64,000 bases of DNA from Dicaeum eximium (lineage: Eukaryota > Chordata > Aves > Passeriformes > Dicaeidae), in assembly GCA_013396995.1 (NCBI GenBank), contig VWZP01009167.1:175038-239037 (forward strand), read 5' to 3'. The stretch's first letter is position 1. Each line of letters starts with the position of its first letter. The translations under genes were made by a program, and so were the position numbers. Under the pieces are notes generated by a model. It searched no databases. It saw only the letters and a list, made by a program, of their open reading frames with translations, and was not told the origin of the DNA. Positions 41,656 to 53,000 of this stretch are shown one piece after another.

Positions 41656-44537
41656 AACCTCAAGAGGAGAGGAGAAGCTTTTGAAGTCAGATCCCTGCCT
41701 CCACCTGTGACCTCACCTGGAAACTTGTTCTTACCCAACTGTCACTAAAGCCTTCCCAATAAAAGCTGGCTTTGGAGACAGCTTGGGATTAACAGCTGGT
41801 GAAGGCAGAGCCTCGGTAGAACGAGTTCCCCAGGGTACAGAGGAGTCTCCAGGTGCTCTTTGTCAAGGTTAGGACGCCTGTGCAGCTCCTCACATGTTCC
41901 TAACTCGGTGGGAAACCATCTCCCAGCAGGATTTTGGGCTGCCCTGCTGCACCCTGCCGTGAAATGTGGAAGGTTGGGGTCCACCAAAAGGAGACTTACA
42001 GAAGAGGAGGGTCTGTCATCCCCACTGCCAAAAAGAAGAGCTGAGGGAGCAGCCCTGGTGCAGTGTCTCAGCTTGGGAGAGCGTGGAGCAAAAATCCATC
42101 TGTAAACACAAGATCTGCAGGGAGAGGAGGCAGGAAAAACCCAGATAATCCCGGGCTTTGAGGCTGCCCCCAGCAAGGACCAAAGGAACCCCTGGGGACA
42201 CAGCCCTGCCTAATTGCCCCGAGTTTCACACCTCCCTCCCACACTCCCCATTGCGGCCACCACGGGGATGGGGACATCGGGCCACTTTGGGAACGCCCTG
42301 CGTGTCTGCAGACACTCATCCCAACCCACTGCTGGAAACAGCCTTTGTCTGTAGGATTTACTGTGAATGGAGCCAGATGCCAAGATAATCCCCTCATTAG
42401 CCTGATTCCTCTTCTGTTGCATCCTGCCTGACTCAGAGATCAGAGAAAGCTCAGCAGACCAAAGAAAGGACGGCACAGGCTGAGGGAAGGCGCAGGAAGA
42501 GGAGTTTGGCAGTGTCCAGGGAGCTCCAAACACAAGGCTGTGAGGAGAAGGGCCTGGAGAGCCGCAGAGGTTCCCATTGGAGCTGGGGTCATCTGCGGGT
42601 TCATCGGGTGTCGGGCAAGAGGTGACACCACAACCACCTCCCGGGCTAAGAAGGAGCCTGTAGGACATCCATCCCTTCTGGGCAGAGCCGTGGAGAGGCT
42701 GGAAAACAAAGGGACCAAGATGTCCCCGTGGCTTAGCAGGACATCATTTGGTGAGAGATGAGGGGACATGGGGAATGCCTGGGAAGAGACTGAAAGACAA
42801 CCTCAATCTACCAGTGATATCTTTCTTCAAATTCAGAGCAGCAAGAACAAATTATCCCAGCACAAATCCTATCCCAGCTTCCTTTCCTTTGAAACGCCAG
42901 GAGGGATCTGTGGAAAGCCCACAGATGACAGAACCAAGGACCACAGACACACACGTGCTCCAGCACGTCCCTCGAGCTCCTCCCGGATCTTTGCTGGGAG
43001 CAGGAAGGAGCTGTGACACATGAGGGGAGTGAGTTTCAACAGTTTACTGGATATCAGGACAATCAGAGACTAATCCAAGTGTCACTGCCCAAACTTGCAG
43101 ACTGAACTCGTGCTCCAAAAGCTACCAAGAGGATTTCAGGAGCGGTGCTGTAGGATTTTCCAACACCATATATGACTGGGATATAAAGAATATTAGCATG
43201 AAGAATGCCCTCCAGCAGGACAGAGCTTGGTTTTGTGGGGGAAACACAGGGCACAGCTGCAGCACCAGAGTCCCCAGTGCCACCTCTGCCACTCTGGGAG
43301 CCCTGAGGCTCTGGAAAGGGCTGGCACGTCCCTGCAATGTTAAACCCCAAGCCCAGTGCCTTGCCCAGGGTCAGGGAGCAGCTCAGGAGGGGAGCCAGGG
43401 CTCTCCTGGAGCCAGGGATTGCCAGCAGCAGCGCTGGGCTCTGCCCCAGGGGCGTGCAGCCTCTCCCTGTGCATGGAGCACCATGGATGTGCACAGAGAG
43501 CCTGGTTTGGGCTGCTCCATCCCCCACAACCCCTGAGGGATCCCCCCACAGCTCAGCCCAGGGCCTGGAGCTGCAGGAACGCCGTGCAGGGAGAGATGGC
43601 ACGTCCAGAGACACCGGAGCTGGTGAACAGGGACAGACCTGAGCGCCTCGGTGCCAGCAGTGCCTCTCCTGCCTCAGCCTCTGCTCGTGCAAAAGCGCTT
43701 TTCTTGCAGCCAGCCACCTGCAAAAGCGCCTTTCTTTCATCCCCAGCAGAGCCCGGGTCAGATCCACCTGTTCCAGAGCAGGAGTGCTCCCTGCGGCAGG
43801 TTTTCTCTCCAGCTTTTCTGAGCTGTTTGCCCTTGATCTCTGTCTCGCTGTCTCCAGCCCCCCAGGGCTGTCTGTGCCAGGCTCCCTCCTGCTTGCCCTA
43901 GACCTGGTATCACAGGCTCTTGAGCTGTTTTACCTCGTTTAAACTCTTCCCGTGGTTACCAGCCTGAGCAGAGGCTGCACACAGGGAGTTGTGAACGAGG
44001 TTAGGACGAGGGGGAAACATCCCTGGGGAAAAGTGCCCCATTTCCAGGCACTCTACAGGCTGAATATCCTGTAGCTGCAGCAAGGCTTCCTTTCCTCACA
44101 AAACCCATGAGCACCAAAGGAATTAATACATTCCCAGCTCAGTCCCTGGCTGTCCCAGGTCCTTTGGGAATTCTGGAAAGTATCACTGCCAGAGATTGGA
44201 GACAAACCCAGGCAATGCAGCCCAACCTCTGAGCACATTTCACACACAACCTCTGGTACAAGGCAAGTTTGGGAATCCTGACACACAGCAACACATCCAC
44301 ACATCCATTGGGGCCCCCTGGAAAGGATCATCAGTGCTGGATCTATCTTTGAACTCATGGGATATCACAGACAGCAACTGCCCACAAATTCCCACGGTTT
44401 GTCCCACTTCTTCCTGGAGCATCCTGCAGGAGATGCTCTCCCAGTTTGGCTATACAAGGTCTAAACCTAAAAATAACCTTCTGATAGCTGGAAATGAGTC
44501 CTGGATGGGTCACAGAGCTGAAGGTGGGGTTACTCAC

Positions 44538-44641
44538 CGAGATTTTGGGGAAGATGGAGAGCAGGAGCGACAGGCTGGAGAGGTACATCCAGATCCTCCC
44601 CCTCCAAAGCTCAGCTGGAGAGACTCAGGAATTGTGACAAT
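44538..44641 (-). pseudogene. SLC5A10: SLC5A10 remnant: exon 5
   Basis: The acceptor cctggcag and donor gtgagt are intact. It reads IVTIPESLQLSFGG, then one base is missing, and MYLSSLSLLLSIFPKIS continues in the shifted frame. The length is 104 bp where 105 is expected. Confidence 0.88.
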
Positions 44642-44819
44642 CTGCCAGGGAGGGAGAGCCATCCCTGCCTGTGCAGGCCCCATCCTCCTGGGGTGGTCCT
44701 GGCAGGGCAAGGGGACAGATTATTCCCAGAGCAGAGCTCAGGATCCCACAGGATTCCTGAAGTGGGGGACCTGTCTGAGCCCACACTCCCCACAGCAGGC
44801 TCAGGGCAGCTGCACACAC

Positions 44820-44879
44820 CCCAGATGAGGAGTAAACAGGCACAAACACCCGGGCCAGTGCCAGAGGAGCATAAGTTGC
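44820..44879 (-). pseudogene. SLC5A10: SLC5A10 remnant: exon 4
   Basis: Exactly 60 bp between acceptor cctggcag and donor gtgtgt, reading ATYAPLALARVFVPVYSSSG. It matches the [20 protein letters not shown] segment of SGLT5, with the Trp replaced by Arg. There is no frameshift in this exon. Confidence 0.88.
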
Positions 44880-45078
44880 CTGCCAGGAAGGAGCAAAGAG
44901 ACACAAAAATCACGAATACTGCGGCAGCTCAACGCTGACTGCAGTCCTAGACCCTGTCTCTGCTCCTGATCCAGCCCTGGTTCACCCTCGAGGGCACATT
45001 TACACCCTCAAAAGGCTTCAGATACCTTTGATACCCTTTTGGGTATGGGGACATGGTGGAGACCCCCTGGCACTGCTG

Positions 45079-45163
45079 CCAGCAGGAACCGGCTTCCCTC
45101 AGCCCTGCAGCTCCTGACTGGACATTTCCCACCAACTCCTTGAGCACCACAAAAGCCAAATGC
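45079..45163 (-). pseudogene. SLC5A10: Possible SLC5A10 exon 3 remnant
   Basis: The minus strand reads LVGNVQSGAAGLREAGSCW, which can be aligned with the family FIGLAGSGAAGGLAVAGFEW with one residue deleted. It lies in the expected order between exons 2 and 4. No clean splice sites are visible, so this is tentative. Confidence 0.4.
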
Positions 45164-46351
45164 CTTTTTTTTTGTTTTGGTTTGGTTTTTTTTTCTGCAG
45201 GACCCAAGGACTTTGGATGCAGCGTGTACGGAAGGGAATAGGAATGGAATAGGGAAGGGGATAGGAATAGGTGACCTATTCACCATGTCCCAGTTAGGAC
45301 CTGCAGGGGCTGGATTAGGAGCTCGGCTATAAAATCTCCTTTTCCCTGAGCACGCGGAGCTGAGCTGAGTCCAGCCTCACCTTAGGACACCGGAGAAGCC
45401 GAATTAGCAGGGTTGTGTTAATTACTCCCTGCGCGGCTCCTCCCAGACCTTCCGAGACTGTGAAATGGCCCATCTGCTGCGACACAACTCATTGTCTTAA
45501 TCACACGACACATTTCTCACATTCCACTGGAGCCGGCGACAGCGGGAAGAGCCGGGAGCGATGTGCGGGGAGCAGAGGAGGAGCTGCAGGGGCTCGCAGG
45601 TGCTCAGGAATCCTGGTGCCAGACGGACCGGCTTTGGTGCTTCCCCAGGGGATAACTCAGGCAAAGGAGGTGGAAAAAATGAGGTCTGAACTGGAGCAAC
45701 AGGGCACAGAGGTACCCGTCTCTTCTAAAATAAAGTGTGGCCAAAGAGCCCCCACGTGGGATGAGGGATGTGTGTGTATTTAGCAAGAAAATCCTTTAAC
45801 ACATAAAATTCAGGAAGCTGAACGTGATGCTCCCACAGCTCAGCTCACCTGGACATCCCTGCTGGGTTTGGGATTGACTTTCTTGTCACCAGGAGGATGA
45901 GGAGCCACAGGTTGCTGTGCTTGCCACAGTGGCCCCAAACCCCGCTGGAGGTGGCCCTGTGCAAGGAGCCAGTGCCAGACACGGGAAGGAGCAACAGCCA
46001 GTTTGTCAAGATCAGACAGAAATAAGAGGGGGGAAAAAGGAATTTGGGACAGCCACAGTTTGTTGGAGTCAGGAGGAGCCTGCAGGAATGGTGGAGATGG
46101 ATGTTTGGCTCCACGGATCCCTCCCCAAACTCAGAGCAGCCTGGGGAAGACCCAACAAACTCCAGCATCCTGTGTGCAATGAGAAGGGAAAGGCAGCTCC
46201 AAGGACATTAATTCTGGCAGGAAGAGGTGGACAGGGTGGGGGAAAGCGTGGCCAAGCAGTGGAGAAAGCAGGGGGGAATTCAGTGTGGCAGTGGTGCTGA
46301 TGTCCCTGTGCCCAGGGTGTCACCAGAGGGACAGAGATCTGTCTGTACTTC

Positions 46352-46413
46352 CTGGCCACCAGGCCATGTCTCTGCCAGCCAGGAAAGAGCCACTGACAGT
46401 GTCCCTGTTCACC
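46352..46413 (-). pseudogene. SLC5A10: SLC5A10 remnant: exon 2
   Basis: After acceptor cctgcag the frame reads VNRDTVSGSFLAGRDMAWWP, which is unmistakably the SGLT NTVNGYFLAGRDMTWWP segment. The exon is 62 bp where 72 is usual, and the donor GT reads GA. Confidence 0.9.
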
Positions 46414-46909
46414 CTGCAGGAAGACTGGGAGGAGGAAAGATCAGCACAGAGCACCCTTTCCCTAAAACCCAGACAAGGCACTAGGACCCAAGTCTCCCAG
46501 ACGAGAAGTCAAGAGACGGGAGACTCGATAATTAATGGGAGCTCTGCAACTCCAGCTTAATTACACGAAACGGTGGCTGCACCCCAGGTACCTGGAGCCA
46601 TGAATAGCAAAAGGAAGCACCTGGAGAGGGGGAAGCAGGGAGGATGTTCCTGCCCTAGTGCCATCCCCAGCAGACAGGTTGGCTAATAGGACACAGCTTT
46701 GGCCAGGATTTTTCTGCAAGGCAGAATAAATGCAATTGGAGAGTCTTTATCTGAGAGTGCTGTAGCTGGTCCTTGTTGCTGTTATCAGGGCTGTTATCAG
46801 GGCATTAGGCTCAACACCAGGAGAGATGGTTAATTGGTTAATTCCACCTTGCTCCCAGGCTATAGGAGCCTTTCCATATAGGATTAGGATTTATATAAAA
46901 CAGAGGAAA

Positions 46910-47275
46910 TCACAGAATCCCAGAATGGTTTGGACTGGAAGGATCTTAAAGCTCATCTTGTTCCAAACCCATTCCACTGTCCCAGCTTGCTCCAAGCCCC
47001 ATCCAGCCTGGCCTTGGACACTCCCCAGGATCCAGGGGCAGCCACAGCTTCTCTGGGCATCCTGTGCCAGGGCTTCCCCACCCTCACAGGCAAGAATTTC
47101 TTCCCAATATCCCATCTAACCCTGTCCACTGGCAGTGGGAAGCCATTCCCCCTTGTCCTATCACTCCAGGCTCTTGTCCAAAGCTCCTCTCCAGCTCTCC
47201 TGGAGCCCCTTTAGGCCCTGGAAGGGGCTTTGGGGTGTCCCAGACCTCTCTCTTCTCCATGTGAACACCCCCACC
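46910..47275 (-). mobile_element. CR1 fragment, antisense
   Basis: It starts aatcacagaatcccagaatg, then gtttggactggaaggatctt, and runs through ccaagccccatccagcctgg and ccttgtcctatcactccagg. This is a CR1 3' region in the SLC5A10 first intron. Confidence 0.9.
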
Positions 47276-47431
47276 TCTCCCAGCCTGGCTCCACACAGCA
47301 CAACACACAAAATACACAAGTGAAAATAACAAGAAAATAATAGAAGCTTTCAAATATTCCATGCAGAAAAGCCAGCCCTGAAAAGAAAACCTATTCAAAC
47401 AAGAAAGCAGAAAGGAACAAAAGGCTCTTAC

Positions 47432-47542
47432 CCATATTCCCACAGCATTTAAGGGAAAATAAACCACTACAACAACAAGGTCAGCAATGCTGAACTGCTG
47501 TGAGGGGGTAACAGATGCAGCAGTGGAGTGGAGCTCCTTCAT
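47432..47542 (-). pseudogene. SLC5A10: SLC5A10 remnant: exon 1 with start codon
   Basis: Thirty-seven open codons from ATG to donor gtaaga. It reads MKELHSTAASVTPSQQFSIA, then DLVVVVVYFPLNAVGIW, aligning with the first transmembrane helix of SGLT5 (ADIIVITVYFALNVAVGIW). One codon is missing in the helix. Confidence 0.88.
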
Positions 47543-48027
47543 TTCTCTGCCTCCTCCTTCATCCTCACAGGGACAATCACTGAATCAGTAACTCGTTAGC
47601 CCAAGGGCATTTATCATTAAACAGCTGAGCAGCAGGAATGGTGCTTCCAAAGGTGCCTGGGTGGGCAGCCTGGCCTCCAGTGCTTCCCACACCTCTCCAC
47701 TCCCCAGGCAGCCAAAACCACTTGATTTTGGTGTCTCTCAAATGGGCAGGGCTGAAAAATGTCTGAGTGGTGCCTCACGTGCTTCCCTCCCTTTCCACCA
47801 CTCCAACACTATCAATAGCCAAAGGAGCAGCAGCTCAGCCTTATGGATGCAGTTTGTTCCCAAATTCCTGAGCCCTCATCAATACCATAATTGCACTGCG
47901 TGAAACCAGGCAAAGTTGGGGGTTTTCTGTGTTTTAAAGCAAAGATCAAACAGCAGTTGGGTGAATGCCTGAGGTGGAGCCTGGCATGGCAGCAAGGGCT
48001 GAGCAGGAGAGACCCCCACAGAAGAGA

Positions 48028-48300
48028 TCACAAAATCATGGAATCATTTGGCCTGGAAAAGTCCTCTAAGATCATTGAGCATTATCCATTAATCCAGCAC
48101 CCCCACCAAACCACATCTACACTGATTTTGAATCCCTGGTGATTCCACCACTGCTCTGGGCACTCTGTGCCAATGCTTGACAACCCTTTCCATGAGATTT
48201 TTCCTAATATCCAATCTAACCTCTCCTGGTGCAACTTGAGATTGTTTGCTCTTGCTCTGTCACTTGTTAACTGGGAGAAAAGACCAACCCCCAACTGCAT
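48028..48300 (-). mobile_element. CR1 fragment, antisense
   Basis: It reads aaaatcatggaatcatttgg ... ctgtgccaatgcttgacaac ... ttcctaatatccaatctaac ... gtcacttgttaactgggaga, a textbook antisense CR1 3' end. Confidence 0.92.
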
Positions 48301-49154
48301 CCTCCTGGCAGGGAGCTGTGGAGAGAGGAAGACAGCAACTCCTCTGAAGGCCAACGTGAGACAGACACAGGAAACCACCTTAGAATTCCTTGCTTTGGAG
48401 TATTTAGCCATCAGTTTGCTGCACTGAAGGCTTGTCTGGCTCATTCCCAAGCGGCAGCACACTTCCACAAGGTCTCACTAATAAAATAAACACGGTGGAG
48501 GTAATGTGCCCATCACTGAGTCAGGTCAGCATTCCTCCTCTCTTTGAAGGAGCCGCGGCAGCCCCGGGAGCAGCTCTGCACATCCGTGAGAGGAACCGAG
48601 CTTCCCCCTCAGTGCTCAGCTGGAATTTGACCTGCATTAACACATCCAAAGTACCCACACGTGTCGATAAATCAGCCTGGTGTACCCATTAACATTAAGG
48701 AAAGCACCTGGTTTTATCCTTTAAAGTCAATGAACCCTCCAAAGTCCTTGGAAGTTTGGCTCCAACATAGAAACGGTACCAACAAAGGTTAATTTTCACT
48801 TCTGAACACGCCAAAAGCTTCATACTCATTTGTAGGACGTGATGGAAAGATTAAACCAAACAACCTCTAAATGCCCATCAATTCCACCACCGTTTTCTCT
48901 GCAACAGGTGAGGAACTTGGAGTCTGTGGGGCTGGGAGCTGCCTGGCAGCCAAGGGCCATTCCACCCACACCTGCCCAAGCAGGCTGGGAAAGCAAACCT
49001 GGACAAGTTCAGCTCTGCACTATGGCGTGGGTTTAACTCATCCACGCATTCTGGGCAAGCAAGAAACCTCAAAAACCCCCCCCCCAGTTTATCTGTGATG
49101 AGCTGGTTTGGATTTTACCAGCTGGAACCCACAACCCCACAGTATTCCCAAGTC

Positions 49155-49335
49155 AAAGAATCACAGAATGGTTTGGGTTGGGAAGGATAATCTCATTCCA
49201 AAACTCTGCCATGGGCAGGAACAACTTCCACTATCCCAGGCGGCTCCAAGCCCCATCCAACCTGGCCTTGGACACTTAAGAGATCCAGGGACAGCCACAG
49301 CTTCTCTGGGAATCTGTGCCATGGTCTAAGCAAGT
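49155..49335 (-). mobile_element. CR1 fragment, antisense
   Basis: It reads aagaatcacagaatggtttg ... ggcggctccaagccccatcc ... cagccacagcttctctggga, a short CR1 end close to the PRPSAP2 poly(A) site. Confidence 0.88.
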
Positions 49336-49419
49336 TCCTGTTGCTCCCTGACATCCACATTCCATATTTAAGGACACAGTTTAGAAGACAAACAATCAAC
49401 ACATGAACATTTTTAGAAA

Positions 49420-49930
49420 GCTCACACAAAACAAGTCTTTATTATTTGTTGCAGAAAATAAATACAGGTGCATATTCCATATGCTTTTCTATAAAAGCAC
49501 TCCTACAAAATCACTGAACTGCATACAACAGTACAACCTTTTTGGCTTTTAAAATGCAAATATTATACAGTCACTTCATTTTATTATCATTTAAAGCACT
49601 TGTAGCAAGCAGCTTTGGAAAAGGAATGTTTAATTTAGAAGCCAAATTCTTGCCTCAAGTGTTTTGTGGGATTTTCCCATCGTGTATGGTGCAACTAACC
49701 TAAAAGCAACTAGAACAGTTTTTTGTAAAATGTTTATTCCCACCAACCACCCCCCCAAAAAAAACCCTGTAAAGGGGAAAAAAAAGTCTTAAAAACTGTT
49801 CTACCTTGATACTTAAACCAAGAGAAAACAAGAAGTGGCTCAATGGAAATATTAAGGTAAGCACGATGCTTCACAGCTCGTTCTGTTTGCTTCCAGTTTG
49901 GCCCGGGGTGTTTCTTTGGAGGAAGAAGCT
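49420..49930 (-). other. PRPSAP2: PRPSAP2 3' UTR
   Basis: AT-rich sequence after the stop codon. An AATAAA signal on the minus strand occupies 49438-49443, so cleavage is expected near 49415-49425. Confidence 0.7.
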
Positions 49931-50089
49931 TTAATCATCCACTCCTATATTCCTGAAAAGGTATGACATGGACTCCCCATTATGGATCCTGCGAATGGCT
50001 TCTGACAGGATCATGCTGATATCCACAGTCTTGATTTTAGGGCACTGAAGTTTCTGTATTTCATGTGGAATTGTGTTTGTAACAACCAC
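49931..50089 (-). CDS. PRPSAP2: PRPSAP2 last coding exon
   Basis: The acceptor is cctgtag. It encodes [40 protein letters not shown] and [12 protein letters not shown], then TAA at 49931-49933. Confidence 0.95.
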   Translation of the reverse strand: MVVTNTIPHEIQKLQCPKIKTVDISMILSEAIRRIHNGESMSYLFRNIGVDD

Positions 50090-53000
50090 CTACAGGAAGA
50101 AGAAATGGTCAGGAAGACATAGCTCTGTTGTTTTCCACCCTTTATACTGGAAGTGTGAAAGGGAGTTTTACAGATCCCACAAAACCACTGTGGCTGACAA
50201 AATAACATTTTACATTACTGTCAGGGTCACAGTCTTAGGAAGAGCCATGTGTTGCCATAGGTTCCATGTATCCATGGATACTAATGGCATTGTCCCTCCT
50301 TCCTTCCTTTCATTCATTCTGCCACATAGATCCAGGAGGTACAAAAATATCCCACCCACTGAAGGGAAAGGTGTGCTGATACTGACAGTCCAGCATCTCA
50401 CCATCTCCCACATTTCCCACTGCTGTATTTTAAAGACATGTGGATGCTAATATTCCAGCAATTCCATAGTAAGAAACCCAAACCAAGAACCTCCCATTTA
50501 AATCCTTAATGCCAGCATATGTCAACAATCAATTCAGGAGAAAATTGCTTGTTTAGAAAGCCCCAAATCACTGGGTCAGAGCTCAGACTCCACACTCACT
50601 TCATCGATGGCAGACTCCTCGATCAGCCGGGGAGCGTCTGAGGACAGCAGGCCATGGGTGGCCATGACAAAGATCTTGTAGGCCCCTCTCTCCTTGAGGG
50701 TCTCAGCTGCAGCCAGAAATGTGTCAACGTCATCTATGATGTCATCCTGCCAAAATCCCAGAGGGTTCACCACATCAGACAGACCAACACAGCACATCTG
50801 ACTGACAGCACAGCTTTACCAAGTGTAACAAACCCCAAACTATCAGAAAATTGCTCTTTTCCATGACAAACCCAGAGAGTACACTCTGCTTTAGAGAAAA
50901 GTGCAGCAAGGAATCAGAGAATGGCCTGGGTTGGAAGGAACCTTAAAGATCATCTCATTCTAAGATCTTCCATCAGATCTGGTTGCTCAGAGTTTCGCAC
51001 AGCCTGGCCTTGAATGCTTCCACGGATGGGGCAGCCACAGCTGCCCTCATAGGGAAAGATTTCTTCCTTATATCCATTCTAACCTTACTCTCCTCTAACT
51101 CTCCTTGTCCTGTCACTGCAGGTCCTTATAAAAAGTCTCTCTTCATCTTTCTTGCAGGCTCTCCTCAGGTACTGGACAGCCACAATTAGGTCACCCCAGA
51201 TCCTTCCCTTTTCCAGGCTGAACAATCCCAGCTCTCTCAGCCTTTCCTCATAGCAGAGCTGCTCCATCCCTCTGATCATCTTGGTGGCCTCCTCCTGACT
51301 TGTTCCAACAAGTCCACATCCATCACCTCAGCTTCACTGGCATTTCTAAACTCACCAGTAGGAACAGGATGATTCTCCCCTCCTATCACAAGTCCACCAA
51401 CAACCAAAGTTCAGTGGTTGATACAGAACAGCTCCTTGATTTCTGCAACTTTAATGTGTTTAATATAATTTATGAGAACTGATGGCATCTCACTTACCAC
51501 AATGATAGCTATTCTTCCTCCTACATCTCCAACAACTGTGATGGGTGGTTTTTCCTTAGGAATCAGCACTGATTAATGGCAGATGTTTTTAGAGGGGTAG
51601 AAAGGAGAAAGAAAAGAGAAAGTTTATATAATTTATTTGAACTATGGAAATGTCTGATGGATCACCACTACTAGAGACATGAAGCAGCAACTATTTCAAC
51701 ATCACTACTGAATGAAAACCAGCAGGATTCTAAAACATAAATAATTTTAAAACTTAATTAGAATATTAACTATATTCATTTATACCTGAATTCTTTATCA
51801 GTTCAATGAATTCTTAATTTCAGCACAGAAACAGAACTGCTTGCAGACACAACCAGTTCAGTCACCCTTTGACACCCACGCTGGGTTTATGCCCTGCAGT
51901 TTTAGTGGTGCAGCTGTAGGTCACATCCACACTCAAGCAAAAAGGAATCATCTTGTCCCCACCAAGAAAGATAATTTTTTTTCTCTGTGAAGAACCACTC
52001 CTTTTAGACAGTCCATCCCTGCCAAAGCCAATCCCTAAACCCACCAGAACAGCAGGTAACACTTTCCCACACACACTTACTTACTGGGGATCTCCAGGCT
52101 GGGGTGGATAGCAGCCACGTATTTGGCTGTAGGAGGGGAGTGCCGACCATCCACCATGTCCGACTCAGCATCCTGAGCTTCCCCGTGGATCACAGCGATT
52201 CCCAACCGCAAGCGCTCAGCAAACGACTGTGCCCTGCAGGGGAAGGGTTAAAAGAACCCAGGAGAAGGTTAAATTTCAAATAATTAATGTGTGTACAATC
52301 CTCACCTATTTTCATTTTATTTCTAATAAAGGGAAATCAGAGAGGTTTCAGAGGGAAGTCAAACGATGCTAAAATTTTAGGAGAATTGATTGAAGGAATC
52401 AGTTGCTCCTCAGTATCTTGTTTTTAGCAGGTTTGTTAAAAGTCAGAATAACCTTCAAAGTGCCCATATGGGCCTTAAAGCCACAGGACAAATGCTGCAA
52501 GTCACAAAATGCTGACTGCTTCCTTCTGCTTTGCGCAGCAGCCAAAATAACACTTCCCAGCCTCCAGCATCCCTGGGATCCCAAGCTTTAGCAGGACACA
52601 TTTAACAGTAACCAAGAACAGCCTTAATGTCTGGACTGTTGACACTTCATAGGAAAAGAATACTCATATAAAAAGGAAAAACAAGTGTTCACCTATTTAT
52701 TTAATACTAAATAAAGACAATATCCCTGACCTGCTGACACATAACCTGAGATACCCTATGGATTCAGATGATCATTCTGCCTGAAAAACCACACTTGGAG
52801 TTGAACAGCTTGGATTTTTTAATTAGCTGACATGAAGCTCCTTCACACTGCAGTATTTCTTCAACTAAAATTAGAAATTTTCTGTAAAGAAGTGTAAGGT
52901 TAGTTGGGAGAGTGGGAAAAGCAGAGAGTCAGGAAAATAGGAATTTGCATCCCAGATATTGGAAGCAGCAAATACAAATTAGCACATCCATCCTACCTCA

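Larger units (their letters stand above)
12806..47542 (-). pseudogene. SLC5A10: SLC5A10 (SGLT5) unitary pseudogene, dispersed exon remnants
   Basis: Minus-strand segments in correct order match successive exons of the SLC5 sodium/glucose cotransporter family, closest to SGLT5: exon 1 47432-47542, exon 2 46352-46413, possible exon 3 near 45079-45163, exon 4 44820-44879, exon 5 44538-44641, exon 8 34969-35165, exon 9 32678-32811, exon 10 about 14812-14923, exon 11 14285-14479, exon 12 13137-13230 and last exon 12806-12959 ending CSAYFA-stop. Exon numbering follows the SLC5A1 pattern. Lesions include a 10-bp loss and destroyed donor in exon 2, a 1-bp loss in exon 5, a 9-bp loss removing the WYWCTDQ core in exon 8, a lost acceptor, TAA stop and 2-bp loss in exon 9, two single-base losses in exon 10, and a triplication plus 1-bp loss in exon 11. 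Exons 6, 7 and 13 were not found. The functional protein would be a renal mannose/fructose symporter. FAM83G lies inside on the other strand, as in human. Confidence 0.88.
35506..49430. other. Intergenic / SLC5A10 intronic DNA
   Basis: About 14 kb between the FAM83G and PRPSAP2 3' ends with no intact gene. It contains SLC5A10 remnants (exons 5 to 1), CR1 fragments, short tandem repeats, a 335-bp inverted-repeat-bounded element and an AT-rich candidate regulatory block. SLC5A10 exons 6 and 7 should fall between 35166 and 44537 but were not recognised. Confidence 0.6.

Noticed and set aside
45845..46010. Alternative candidate for SLC5A10 exon 3
   Set aside because: Only scattered Gly/Ser matches (GTGSLHRATSSG); the segment at 45079-45163 aligns better, though it is also tentative.
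47084..47431. Continuation of the SLC5A10 exon 1 frame for about 115 more codons
   Set aside because: It passes a good donor site and runs into an antisense CR1, so it is intronic read-through.
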